A stretch of DNA of 64,000 nucleotides from Pseudevernia furfuracea (taxonomy: Eukaryota; Ascomycota; Lecanoromycetes; Lecanorales; Parmeliaceae), in contig JAIUPT010000035.1 of assembly GCA_022315425.1 (NCBI GenBank), forward strand, positions 434,001-498,000. Reading direction: 5' to 3'. Under the pieces are notes generated by a model that was given only the letters and a program-made list of their open reading frames with translations, ran no database searches and was not told the DNA's origin. Made by a program: the position numbers and the translations under genes. Shown one piece after another: positions 46,280 through 57,119 of this stretch. Each line of letters begins with the position of its first letter. The stretch's first letter is position 1.

Positions 46280-48100
46280 ATGCATCACCCATTCGTCCCA
46301 CAAGCCTGGCTAGATCCAGCCTCCAAAATGAACATCGACACCAATGCCTCCGACCAACGACATGTCTCACGTGGCTCATCCGATTCCTATCGAAGTGCCA
46401 ATGATCCTTTGATGGATCATTGTGCCCAACCCTCACCCTCAATCGGCGAGCTGGGGAGCAGTCGCAAGCGTAAGGCGGAGGATGAGCAACAGGGGAGAAG
46501 CGCGAGGAGCGGGGCGCCGCCACCCTCTGCGTTGTGAGTTGAGCTAGTCTCCGGGTGGGTGAGGGGGTCCTAGACTGATGAGCATCTAGGGCTGTAGTTC
46601 CGGGCGCTGGTAACATTCTATCATCTGCGAGACGTTGGGCGGACAATCGGGAGGGTAGGCGCTCGTGGGGAAGTGAGGGTGAATGGTATGCAAGAACCCA
46701 GCAAGGTTTTGCGGAGAATGCGTACTCACCGTCGTAAGTCTCAAGGTCTCTTTTTTGCGAAAGTAGACATGACAAGGATCTAGACCACCAGATGTCGGTG
46801 TGATGCCGCATCCGACTGGACACTGGGCTTCTGTCAAACAGGAAATGGACAGCTTCGAACAAGAGGATGCCCGCTGGACAGGAGCCACAAGAGCCTCGAA
46901 TCAGCTTCAGGTCTCTAGCTCCTGGTTGTCGTGAGTCTGGCGAATTTTACATTTGTGTGCAATGACCTAAACAATGTTTAGACCTGAAATGCATAGTATG
47001 CCGCCAGGTTACAGCGGATATGAGGCATCCAGTTCCTCATTATCGTGAGTCATACAAGTTGCTCATTGTATACGATGATCTAATTGCTGCTCAGGCCTAA
47101 AATGCACGGTACGCCGCCAAGCCACTGCTATCAGGGGACGCGAGTGGGCTATGTAAAACGCAAGAGGAGCGAGACTGGAGATACAGAAAATGACGAGGTA
47201 CAAAAACGCTTGAAGCAAAACCAGGCGAATGCAACTTACATTCAGGAGATGAAGGCCGGGAGGGCAACCCCAGGACAGGTTCAAAGCGAGGCAATGAATG
47301 CGCCTTCATCAAAGTCAATGCCATCATTCTGCTGCGTTGGGAAACCATGCTAACATTGAAGCAGGCTCCCAGAACTTGATGGCACCGTTTCCGTCTTTTC
47401 ATATAGCGGCTTAAAGCTCGGTCAAATACTCCCCTGTGGTGAAATGCTTGGCTTCGTGGAACTCCCTCCCCTAGCGCAACTTTACGATCTCTATTCCATC
47501 TCATTGATCAATCCACAACCAGAACACGCCTGGATTCAGCAGACCTGGCGTGCCATCCAAACTTATACTGGCCTCCGAGCGCCCACCTGGCAGCAGAATT
47601 ATTGGTACGAAGAAATCAACAGGTCCGGCACCGAGCGCAAGGAGCTCACTTTTCGTGCAATCAAGACGTTCCGAGAATTGGGGGAGAAGCTGTGGCAGAC
47701 TTCAATAGTCGAATTGATGGAGGAGACGCTGAATTTGTTGCAGAAAGAGATGGATTACACAGTGTTGTTGTTACTTGTGCATCGCCACGAAGACGATTGG
47801 ATTGTGTGGGAGCAGCGATTGAAGGTGCTCTTTGCAAGGCTCGATCCTGCTCTCCGGCCAAGAAATGCTCTTCCCAGACCGATGACCCCCGTTCCAGGAC
47901 CAGCATTCAATACGCAAGCTCACAACTTCGGCGCTGCGCCCTTGCTCCTGGCATCGAATCTTCCGCCCGTGAAGGAAGAGTCGCTAGAGCACGCGGTATC
48001 CTTCAACCCCTGGCTTATTCACAATGGACCTACTGCCCAAGGAGCTCTCGCTCGAGGAACGCTTGCGGTGAAAGACGAGCCTATGCGCATGGTGTGGTGA
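46280..48100 (+). CDS. Orphan nuclear-looking protein with duplicated exons
   Basis: Model: exons 46280-46533, 46590-46733, 46784-46930, 46982-47044, 47095-47313 and 47365-48100, giving 520 residues. All five introns are phase 2. The family is unknown to me. Basic clusters (SSRKRKAEDEQQ, KRKRSETGDTENDE) look like nuclear localisation signals. The last exon encodes a compact, apparently conserved domain with many aromatic residues (YTGLRAPTWQQNYWYEEINR) and a helical segment. Exon 4 (PEMHSMPPGYSGYE) and the start of exon 5 (PKMHGTPPSHCYQG) are related, as are the exon 3 and 4 ends (SSSWLS, SSSSLS) and their introns, so an exon-intron unit was duplicated. The exon 5 donor (gtcaat) is unusual. 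An alternative start is the ATG at 46328. Confidence 0.7.
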
Positions 48101-48589
48101 ACTTGGTGGTTTTCGAGACCGAGATGTACGTCTGACCGAATGGGAGGTGCGACAACATCAAAAAGTTGCTTAATTATAGCTGCATATATAGGACGCTTTT
48201 CTAGAGCACCACTCTTCTGCCGCAGCCCAAAAGAAAGTGTGCCCGGATCCAGCTTTGGAAGAGACGGTATAACGAATGATCGAGGACCTACGCCGGCCAC
48301 CCGTGTTATTTTACGTTGCTCTGCTCGCTGTGCAAACGTTATAAGCTGAAAATTATGCGCTCAAGTCTCGAAAACCGGCCAGTCTATATATCTCTCAAGC
48401 TAGCAGAGTCGCAGAGTCAGAACGTTAGTCTTCAAAAGTATATCACAATCCCTCTTCTGCTGACTTAGATTGCGAGGAGTTGAGGAGTTCGAGCACTAAT
48501 ATACAGCATTCAGGAGTAGAGATGAAGACAGATGGCAACGCTTCATGACTAATGCCTCAGATTCCACAAGGAGATCCCTTGTTTTATCA
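48101..48589. other. Intergenic between convergent genes
   Basis: 3' flanks of the two neighbouring genes. No gene or repeat recognised. Confidence 0.5.
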
Positions 48590-49378
48590 TCAAGATCCTT
48601 CACGCTCTGACTTTATTCGTTTTTGCTTCTCTCGGAGCCGCTCTTCCGTCTTCACCTTCGAAGACTCAATTTCTTTTTCACTTTTGCCGTTCCGCGCTCC
48701 AGGGTTGTGGCTGAATATCCTCTTCACGTTTCTCTGTGTCTCCTCGAGCGCGTCAGACACAGCATCCTGTCTCTTTTTCGCCTCTTCTATCGACTTCGCT
48801 TTCCACACCCTCCCGATCGCTACGGCGTTTTTACATTTGAAAGTTGCCCCCTCTTTGATCTTCTCTATTTTCTCCGAAACATCCAGCTTCCACTTCCGTG
48901 ATACCGTCTTCGCCCGTTCAATAGCTCTGCCTGGAGAATTCTTGATCCCCAACCACAGATTCTTGACCCAGTCTTTGAAACTTTTAAATGTTCTATGCAG
49001 CACCCAAGCCATAGCACTAGCACCCAGGCCAGAAACCACAATAATACAGTATCCCCAGGACTCGATCGTCGGATGCGAGAGTGCTTCGCGGACGGTGCGA
49101 CTTAACAGTCCGCGAAATGTTCTGTAACTTTCCAAACTCTTCCTTCTTCCGCCGTAGGTCTGCTGGAAGGGATGGCGGGAAGTCTTTGCCTGTTGTAATT
49201 TGGAGCCCCGAGACCGGGACATCCTAGCGAGACGCGTAGGTAGGCGCATGAAAGTACGGCGTCTCGAGCTCGAGGGATGGAGCGGCAGCGGTAGACGATG
49301 GGGAGTGGCTCCGAGGGACCCCGCCGTCCCAAGCGGCCGGGAAGCCGAGGATAGACGTAGTAGGGATGCGCGCAACAT
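48590..49378 (-). CDS. Predicted single-pass membrane protein, possibly mitochondrial
   Basis: A single-exon frame; I start at the ATG at 49378 (262 residues) since it opens with an Arg/Ser/Leu-rich amphipathic sequence (LRASLLRLSSASRPLG) typical of mitochondrial targeting. An upstream in-frame ATG at 49465 would add 29 residues. One hydrophobic span follows near the middle (WGYCIIVVSGLGASAMAWVL). The C-terminal half is highly charged and helical (SEKIEKIKEGATFKCKNAVA, EEAKKRQDAVSDALEETQRN), suggesting a coiled coil. No family is recognised. Mitochondrial localisation is inference from the N-terminus. Confidence 0.65.
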   Translation of the reverse strand: MLRASLLRLSSASRPLGTAGSLGATPHRLPLPLHPSSSRRRTFMRLPTRLARMSRSRGSKLQQAKTSRHPFQQTYGGRRKSLESYRTFRGLLSRTVREALSHPTIESWGYCIIVVSGLGASAMAWVLHRTFKSFKDWVKNLWLGIKNSPGRAIERAKTVSRKWKLDVSEKIEKIKEGATFKCKNAVAIGRVWKAKSIEEAKKRQDAVSDALEETQRNVKRIFSHNPGARNGKSEKEIESSKVKTEERLREKQKRIKSEREGS

Positions 49379-50328
49379 TTTTTGTAGACCTTGGGCTCTC
49401 AAGGGTGAAGCGGTGGGAACAACGGCCGCGCTATTTTGGAGAGGGTGTTCTTTTCCTAAAAGCAACTTTGGAAAGTTGGCCGGTCACACCTCAAAACAAA
49501 GCGAAAGAATGCACTGCAGGCAGCCTAGGACGAACATGTCTCACCTCGGCGTTAAAAAAGGAGCATGGAACCACCAAAATAGGGTTCGACAATGCCAAAT
49601 TTGGCCGATAATTTTATATCCGTCTAAAAATCAACTTTGGACGATCACGCGGATGCGAAATTGTATGTGTATGGAGGCTCGTTACTCACAACTTCACTGC
49701 CTGTGTTTGATTGACCAAATCTCTCAAGCCACCTGAACAAGGGTTCAAGCTTAAGAATGCGTACGGACACGGCATGATTTGAAAATTATGACCGAGCTTC
49801 GATTGCAAGAGACGCCATAGTAGAAAGGGGGGAGTGGTAGCTTGAACCCAATGTCACTCATCTGTACGGAAGCCTCAACGACACAAAGCATGAAGTAGGA
49901 GCAGACCCTTTCTCAAAACGTTTATGATGTCGTAATGTTAAGCATACATGAAGCGGATCCGCAAGAGAGCATTCTCGATAGACATGACTCGTGTGTGCAG
50001 CAAAAATCAGCAAGATGAAATTGAGAACGCTATCCCTCCTGTGCGACAGGGTTTATCTCTGATCATGGCGGTCCACTCCTCCTATCGTAGCACATTCTGC
50101 TAAGAATTTAACGTAAACCGAAAAATAGCTCATGGCCAAGGCTAAGATCGAGTGAATAGTGGCTGTTAATATAAGTCTACTGCGGCTGAAGAGAAGAGAC
50201 ATGTTAATGTAGCGAGATACCGGATTGTCATTGGTACTATATGCAGGGTTAGCCAGCTCCCAAATACGAACATTAGGTAAGCACGTACACATATTTGAGC
50301 ACGGACAAGTGAAGCGAGGCGTGGATGT
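49379..50328. other. Intergenic, no gene seen
   Basis: Upstream of the predicted membrane protein and downstream of the next minus-strand gene. Short ORFs only; no recognisable RNA or repeat. Confidence 0.45.
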
Positions 50329-51710
50329 CTACATCAATAGCTGCCCTTGGCTGTCCAAAGAAGGTGATAATTCTGGCGAAGATGGAGGCTCTGGTGAGGT
50401 AATTGGCGTACGGAAGGCAGGGACGTCCTCGCGAGCAGCGGCGATCGTGTTGTATCGTTCCTCCAAAGTCAAGAAGATCCCATAGGCCAACTTCTCGAAC
50501 TTGGTCTCGTCGATGGCTTCCGCCGCCTCACGAGCTTTTTCGAGACGGATCTTGACTGGAGCAACATCGGAGTTTAGCGATGTTGCGTACTGCTTCAGCT
50601 GGTTGTACTGGCCAAGCAAATTTTGCTTCGCTCGTTCCTTTGCTGCTTTGGCGGCGTCACGCTCAGACTTCAGAGACCTGAGACCAAGACGACTGGACTT
50701 GGGTGAAGTAACAATTTTGGTCTGATGCTTGATCTAGCAAAGTAAGCTCGCTGTTGAGATAAGTTGGGTGAGGAGGCTTCAATGCTTACGGTAGTGTCGG
50801 CTTTATTGGCTTTCTTGGTAGCATTTCTGGAACCCACCACGATATCAGAAGAAGCGACACGCTTGCCATTGGGTTTCTTGAGCTCTTTCGGACGCGTATA
50901 GTCTTCCAGTAGCTTCCCCCTCATTTCTTCCTGTATGTCTTTTTTGTCCTGATCTTTGATATGGGCGGAGGTTAGGATGAAATCAAATGTCTTGAGCCTC
51001 TTCAGCACTTTGAAGCGATTAGTCAAACAAGTATGGCCCGACACTTGTTCCTTGGGAACTCCTCCTTTGATGGTCAGGCCTAGATGGGTGATGGGCATCT
51101 TGACCAACTCTCGCATAAGGAGTTGCAAGCTTGAATTTGAAAAGTCCATCATGTGCAACTCGATATGCATGCCCGTTACCAGATCTCGTTGCGTTGGCGC
51201 GAGCAGGAAGCCCAGGAAGTCGAGTGCGAAGAGTGGGGAGGCGAAGCAGAGCTTGTTCATAGTGAGTGGAAGGTTACATCCTTCATTGTAGATCTGACGA
51301 CAGGTGCCAAGCAAGGCGGTGTGGATCGAACCTCGGTGGCTGGCGGCTTTGCGTTGCTTGCCATCTTGCAGAAAAGCAAATCCATAAATCTTCTCGCGAA
51401 TCTCGCCCGGCAGCTTAAGAAATGGAAATACCCCTTCACGCTCATAAGGGAGATCTTCGTCCTCGACATACCTCAAGACGCCAGCTTCGATGCGATATCC
51501 GAGGTCATCGTAGAGATCAGCATGACAATCACAGGTGCAATCATCCCCCATACACTTGTCGAGGAGCTCCCCGCTGTAGTCAAAATCATCAAGGCCCATT
51601 GTGTCGTACCAGCAGCTCGAACAGACATCCGGATCGTCACATTCACCATAGCAGCTTGCCCCACAGTAGCTGCAGAGAGGTTCATGGTCTTCTCCGCACT
51701 CAGAGCACAT
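50329..51710 (-). CDS. Cys-rich N-terminus plus F-box-like/2EXR-type domain protein
   Basis: Model: exon 1 51710-50790, exon 2 50733-50329, phase 0, giving 441 residues. The first 60 residues hold a dense Cys/His pattern (MCSECGEDHEPLCSYCGASC, DDCTCDCH), which probably binds zinc. Next comes FPFLKLPGEIREKIYGFAF, the opening of the F-box-like or 2EXR-type domains common in fungal proteins of unknown function, with the usual LLGTCRQIYNEG. The C-terminus has a long charged helix (LRSLKSERDAAKAAKERAKQ) and an acidic, Ser/Pro-rich tail. Fungal proteins of this plan are numerous and mostly unstudied; a role as a substrate adaptor is only an analogy. Confidence 0.75.
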
Positions 51711-52067
51711 CGTGGATGGATGCTTGCGTGTTTGGTAGCTTTGTGGAAACGGTAAGAGAGAAAGGTGGATAGATGACGAGTCTGGTTGAGGAGAGAAGTA
51801 CAGAGGAGGGGAGGTGTAAACGAAGAAGAAGATTGAAGAAGGGGAATTGTGGAAGATGCTGGGTGTTGATCGCTAGTTCCCGTTTCAGCAAGGCTTGGCG
51901 CGAGATTGGTTCACTGGCCTTCTGACTGTCTCATAGACAAAGGCAGGAGTTTTTTTTTTGGCTTACAAACGACTTCATGGGCAGATCCTTGCGGATAAAT
52001 TGGGCTAAGATTGCTGTAAAAAGAGCGCCGACCTTCAATGCCTGTATGTATCATCGCACTGTCTCTG
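51711..52067. other. Intergenic, promoter side
   Basis: Upstream of the Cys-rich gene; GA-rich on plus, so CT-rich on the transcribed minus leader (51760-51850). A run of nine T near 51953. No gene. Confidence 0.5.
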
Positions 52068-53607
52068 CTACCGTCTCACAGCTCCCGAGAAGACCTTTCC
52101 GAGCCAGGCACTTCCATTTTCGTTGTACTCCTCTCTAGTGACCTGGACTGCTTTCAACGCGGCAGGGTCCGCCGCAAGGTAACTACCACCGAGCCAGATT
52201 GACTTGATTGGGCTACATAGTGTCAGTAATGGCAGCAGCCACCGTGCCGGGGCCCAGGATTAACTTACTCAGGAGCTCTTGCGATACGAACGACGCACTC
52301 CGAAGGCGCAAGCTGCCGAATCTCTGTCTCGCTATCCACCATATCAGCAATCGTAAAGGCACGAAGCCCGGGGATACTTACAGCCTGGACATGAATCCCT
52401 CAATCTTCGAATTACCGCCCACAACAAGGATATTCGCCAACATAGCCGGCCACAGTCCTGACGGCAAACCAGATAGACTTTGCAAGACCGTAGCTGGCAG
52501 CCCTTCCTGCTTCATACCCAGATCTCCCGGACTAAATAACAGCTCTGGCACCGTAAACCTTTCATTTCCAAGAGTCATGTAGTCTTCGATGGTATCGCCT
52601 GCTCCGGCCATGGATCCCATCTTCCTCATCTTCGCAGTCAGTGAAGGATCGTGGGGACGCATGAAGCCATGCTTGTGCGCGTTATAATCTGGAAGCACAT
52701 AGTCAACAACGATGTCCCGCTCGTCACCTAAGGCTTTCTTCCTGCCAGCAGAGGTTCCCTTCGAGGTCCGCTCAAGATCACGTTTGAAGTCCTCGCTGAC
52801 GTAGCAGACCGCTTCCTTGATTTCGCTCATTACATATGTTTCGTCGAGCATGTTGTAATGGCGGATCGAGATGAGCTCCTTCAGATAATTCGTCAAGAAC
52901 TTTCCCCCTATGTCGAGACGTCGGATGGCTTGCTGTATGGGTCGGCCATTGAAGAGAGGGGTCACGGTAGAATGAGAGTAGCCAGAGTCGATGACAAGCA
53001 AACACTCGGCAGGGAGAGCAGCAAGATCATGTCCGCGAGCTGGTGCCCCAAGAAGGCTTTGGGTGTCATGGTATGCGTTCAGAGATGGACCTACCTCAAC
53101 GTCAGTCCGACGTTTGATACGCGAGTAGTGCTGATACTACAAACCAAGGCATCGACTATACGAGGCGAACTCATACTCTTCGAAAATGACCTGGTCGCAG
53201 TTGGTTTGGAGGGACGCTGGCGTATTTGGCGCTTCTGTGAGGATGAGATTTGTAATTTGAGGGTCACACTTTAAACCACTCAGCACACTATACTAGCAAC
53301 GACAGTAGCGAACACTTACCACCAATTTAGCATTCTTCTCAAAGAATGTATTATCCCAAATAGCTTTCTCAGCTTCCCAATTAACAAGAAAGCCCTTCTC
53401 AACCGGCCTACGAAAGGCAATCTCGCCAAAGTCATTGCATTTCTCTAATTGTGCTCCAACCCATACGTGTTTCCCACGGTCCTTTGCAAGGCAGTTTGGA
53501 ATGACATGACAATCCTCTAGATTTGGGGTTGATGTAGAGAAGCCAGCTTTTATAGTATGAGCTCCATTGTCGATGATCAAGGTCTGGGTTGGCAGCACAC
53601 GCTCCAC
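52068..53607 (-). CDS. ARP6: Actin-related protein 6 (SWR1 complex subunit)
   Basis: Model: exons 53607-53320, 53268-53145, 53090-52382, 52331-52269 and 52212-52068, all in frame, giving 442 residues, the expected size. Arp6 is part of the SWR1 chromatin remodeller, which deposits H2A.Z, and acts in the nucleus. Actin-fold landmarks are visible: TLIIDNGAHTIKAGFS (phosphate loop 1), CDPQITNLILTEAPNTPASL, LLVIDSGYSHSTVTPLFNG (phosphate loop 2), RRLDIGGKFLTNYLKE, NILVVGGNSKIEGF (adenosine region) and IKSIWLGGSYLA. The family-specific EDYMTLGNERFTVPELLFSP is typical of Arp6. It ends in VFSGAVRR. Introns are 45-62 bp apart from longer ones near the 3' end. Confidence 0.93.
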
Positions 53608-53838
53608 TGGCTTAGCTTGACGTGGAGCCAGTTTGAATATCGGCGTCTCAATCCTACGCTTGTCTTTTTTGAATCAGTAGTTTCTCGGATGTACACCATC
53701 CACCATTCAAGAAGAATTGAATCCGCCTAAAGGCACTAGTACTTTTCTCCCACCAACGCTAGTCCTCATTCATCAACTTATCCCACTCTCGAATATTATT
53801 GCTGAAGTTTCTAGACCTCAGCGCCACGTTGACACACA
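53608..53838. other. Divergent promoter region
   Basis: A short 230-bp region between the starts of Arp6 (minus) and the GCIP-like gene (plus), so probably a shared promoter. No TATA box is evident. Confidence 0.5.
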
Positions 53839-54924
53839 ATGGGGCCTTCTAAAGAGCTAGATGCCCTCGAAACCTTACAGACTACCATATCAAACCTCAA
53901 GACCCTCCTCCACCGTTTCCAAACGTCTCTCCAATCTCCAACCCCCGCCCATCCACCCATTGAAAATTCGCCCCACCCTCTCGCTCTCCTCTCCGATGCT
54001 TCCCAGATCCTCAAAGCGCAGACAACCAAGTTGTCTCTCCTAATTCTAAACAAGCCCTTTACGCCATCCGCGATTACCTTCATCCTCAATTCCCTCTCCA
54101 ACAGCTGCCTCCCAGCTTTGATGAGTGCGCTCGAACTCTGTCCTGCGGACAAGTACACGAATCTCATGCACCAATACATACGCAGCTCGCTTTCAAAGAT
54201 TATGATGGAATTATTGTGTCTACTAGGTTCGACACCACAGAATAAGCATGGAATCGAGAAGATGGCGGGCAGAGATACTTTGGCTTCTACGGGCGTGCTG
54301 TGGGCAGAGTGCGATAAGATGGTGGCTCTAGGCTCGGTGGGTCTTACGAAGCTTGCGGCGGAGAGGGCTGAGGAGTATCACGGCTTGCTGAAGGATGCCA
54401 TTGCCGAGCTAGATGAATGGGATCCAGACGAGGACTCAGGATCAGATACGGACTCCCTGATCTCCAATAAGGGAAACACATCCTCCGCTCGGCCATTCGA
54501 TGCTCCTCTCGAGAAATCGCTCCAAGACCTCTCCCTTTCACCTATGGCTGACGTGCGGAAGCGTACCCTTGCTATTCTCCGCACAATCCGCGTGCTTTAC
54601 CCTGCGCTGATCAAACGCCGGATACTGACGTTCCCTAATATCGACAGCACCACCACTGCTGAGAGTCTGCCCACATCCTCGCGCATACTGAGTATGGACA
54701 CCCTGATAAATCACACCAAACAGTTTACAGAAGAGACAGATGAGGTTGCTGGGGCTTTGTACGCTGGTGATGAAGAGGAAGTGGAGGATCGGCTCCGCAA
54801 ACTTGTGGAGATGTCGAAGACTAGTGTGGAAGAAGTACGAGTTGGCTGGGATGGGAAAGAGGACGAGTTTACAGCATGGGCGGAGAAGTGGATGGCAAGG
54901 CTGGAGGGAATAAGAGAGGGATGA
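53839..54924 (+). CDS. Cyclin-D1-binding protein 1-like (GCIP N-terminal family)
   Basis: An intronless gene of 361 residues. The sequence resembles fungal members of the GCIP/cyclin-D1-binding protein family (Pfam GCIP_N): a helical N-terminal bundle, then the stretch YIRSSLSKIMMELLCLLGST, an acidic hinge (DEWDPDEDSGSDTDS), and a second helical part (VRKRTLAILRTIRVLYPALI; FTEETDEVAGALYAGDEEEV). In animals the family binds cyclin D and transcription factors; in fungi the role is not established. It shares a short upstream region with ARP6. The assignment is from overall pattern rather than a catalytic motif. Confidence 0.7.
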   Translation: MGPSKELDALETLQTTISNLKTLLHRFQTSLQSPTPAHPPIENSPHPLALLSDASQILKAQTTKLSLLILNKPFTPSAITFILNSLSNSCLPALMSALELCPADKYTNLMHQYIRSSLSKIMMELLCLLGSTPQNKHGIEKMAGRDTLASTGVLWAECDKMVALGSVGLTKLAAERAEEYHGLLKDAIAELDEWDPDEDSGSDTDSLISNKGNTSSARPFDAPLEKSLQDLSLSPMADVRKRTLAILRTIRVLYPALIKRRILTFPNIDSTTTAESLPTSSRILSMDTLINHTKQFTEETDEVAGALYAGDEEEVEDRLRKLVEMSKTSVEEVRVGWDGKEDEFTAWAEKWMARLEGIREG

Positions 54925-55340
54925 TGAAGGAGCTCCCTACCTCAAGCTTTGCGACTCTATGGAGTTGTCAGTTTGCTATTATGATACCTCAACCTACAAG
55001 CGTCAGGCGTTAAGGAACATCTCGGGGCGTGCAAGTATTCAAGCACGAGCCGAAAGCTTAGCACAGGCTGAGTATGTAGAGTTTCTGGGCATGAAAACCA
55101 TGATATTGATACAAACAGCCGAGCATGGGATCGAATAGGAAGTAGATGATACAACCGGATTATAGGGTCAAAGCCGAGTTGCGTTGCTGCGTACTAGTAC
55201 AGTTCATGTGTATACAAGAGCGGAGGGGCTACTTCCGCACCATAAGCCCACTTCTGTCCTAATCTGGCCTCGAATAATGAGAATGAAGGGAAAAACCCCC
55301 ATCATTCGCCAGCATCCAAGCCTGACCTCCAGCATCCTAC
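54925..55340. other. Intergenic between convergent gene and pseudogene
   Basis: 3' flanks. No gene recognised. Confidence 0.5.
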
Positions 55341-56156
55341 CTAGTAAATGAATGGGAGGAGCTTGTAAGGCACGGGTTCTTTGGTATCCGTCCACTGTTT
55401 TCCATACTATAGCACTCCGGTCAGTGACCTAGCCGTCAAAACAAGAGAACAGAGAGGTTCTCCTTCTCGGTGCAATACTTGTCCAGCGATGCCCTTGAAG
55501 TAAAGTCATAAAATAGAAGGCCCCGACAGCAGCACCCCAGCGCAGCCCACCTACGGACATCGCGTACCCAGCCCTCCAAAGCGTATATCCACCATAATTG
55601 ATGTTCGTTGCCCAGGACCTCAGTCCACCACCATACGGCTTTCCATTGTTCTCAGGCTTGCTCTTGAATCTTTTCCTGTCCACCTCAAACGCGAACTCGG
55701 TGATCCTGCCAACAGTATACAGCCCGAGTCCAAGCACCAATGTAGCAATGTAGGGCTCGAGGTGATCACATCCGTAATCGAAGCTGACTGCGTTGCCATT
55801 TGCGGCGCCGCGCTTGTGAAGAATCAGATCGAATAAATTGTATCAAATGTATTGAACACGGCATTGAAAGTCCCAATCATCAATGCAGCTGAAGGCGTCA
55901 TCTCTTGTTCCGATATACCGAGGATCCAAGCTACGTGCTTCGTGCTGGCTCCAAGGGCGAGCGCTGAGAGGATTGCTGGATATGGAGCCAAGCCGAAGTA
56001 GGCGAGGGGAACGACGTTGCCGCCGAGAGATTCGATGAGCTGGGAACCCCATCCGCGCTGTAGGATGCTATATTGGTGGACGGTATCTGCTGCTTGTAGA
56101 CCGACGAAGATGGAGGTCGAAATCCCCTCCCTTTCTGCCTTCCCTTTGATTACCAA
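55341..56156 (-). pseudogene. Decayed DUF1295-type (steroid 5-alpha-reductase-like) membrane protein
   Basis: Read right to left, the relic begins MVIKGKAEREGISTSIFVGL and follows this fungal membrane-enzyme family, but is broken repeatedly. A TGA lies at 55826-55824, after FNAVFNTFDTIYSI. Beyond it the same frame continues sensibly (FFTSAAPQMATQSASITDVI), then the frame changes near 55740 to VLGLGLYTVGRITEFAFEVD and GGLRSWATNINYGGYTLWRA. Near 55513 it shifts again (FYFM against the expected FYDF). The final intron has lost its GT donor (aag-gagaac), though the acceptor and last exon remain (YGKQWTDTKEPVPYKLLPFI, stop at 55341). With four lesions it cannot encode a functional enzyme. It was probably a membrane oxidoreductase. 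Confidence 0.8.
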
Positions 56157-56535
56157 GCTATCTGCTCAACTTGGCGAGGGAAGGTGACAAAAATCTGCAC
56201 TCGAGGCTCGCCCAGGCGCTGCCGCTTTAGCAGGCGCGCCAGGTGAGCAGGGGTGGTGCGGCACCCGATCTGGGTGATGCATCACCCAGTCGAGGTGATG
56301 CCCGCTCTCTTCTCATCTATTGACTCACCCAACCCCCAACGTTCAAGCATCCGGAAAGCGCGTTCCCTCACACAACCTGTTTCAGGGGCCTCAGAGATGG
56401 CCGTTGAGATAGGCTATAAGAGGGAGCGGTGCGTCGCCTCTCCTGACTCTTCATTTTTCATTCTTGTGACCCATAAATTACGATCATCATCCCTCCCATC
56501 GCCGTTCAGGACTCTTCTCTCTATTCTACACGGGT

Positions 56536-57061
56536 ATGGGTCGAAACGGCGAATCGTCAGCAGAGCTACTGGAGAAAGCTATAGCTAATGGCTACAAGCA
56601 GAGAGCTCATCAAGACGAGGATAGCAAGAAAGACAATACAAAATATGTAAAGAAGACTCTAAGAGACCAGAATATTGCTCTACGATGCTATAGGAAGTAA
56701 GCTGCAACAACGATATGATTGTGTTCAAAAGGTTGTACTTACACAACTGAGCAGATGGGTGATTGCCGTTGGAAAGAAGCAACAGGATACGGGAGAGACA
56801 CTTTGCGATGACGATGCCATGATCAACGTCTTCTAGACTATGAAAGCACGGAGTCTTCGGAAAGGTCTACCCCCTCTTGATCTTGCGATCATTAAGGATT
56901 TCCTTCGCTTTATCGTCGTCACTAGCCGAGGAATTATCGACGACAAACAAGAAAAGGTCACTGTTGATTCAATTAATACTTTTACGGAGTGGTTCTTTGC
57001 TGGATTCGCGCGACTAACGGGTAACCGTATCGACGGGGAGGGTAGACGTGCAGTATACGAT
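56536..57061 (+). pseudogene. N-terminal relic of a DUF3435/FluG-type protein (captain-like tyrosine recombinase family)
   Basis: ATG at 56536 starts MGRNGESSAELLEKAIANGY; exon 1 ends at 56696 with a gtaagc donor and joins exon 2 at 56755 in frame (RYRKWVIAVGKKQQDTGETL after joining, first residues read CYRK). A TAG at 56834-56836 interrupts the frame at INVF-TMKARSL. The following FTEWFFAGFARLTGNRIDGE resembles the conserved N-terminal region of DUF3435/FluG-domain fungal proteins. The coding segment stops at a gtaagt donor at 57062, after which no further part of this family is present; the recombinase catalytic residues would lie beyond. Family assignment rests on memory of that conserved block. 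Captain recombinases of Starship elements carry DUF3435, but so do many other fungal genes. Confidence 0.55.
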
Positions 57062-57119
57062 GTAAGTAAATGCTAAAATGAAGGCAGTGTTATCAAAGCT
57101 AACCAGACTTCTGTTAGTG

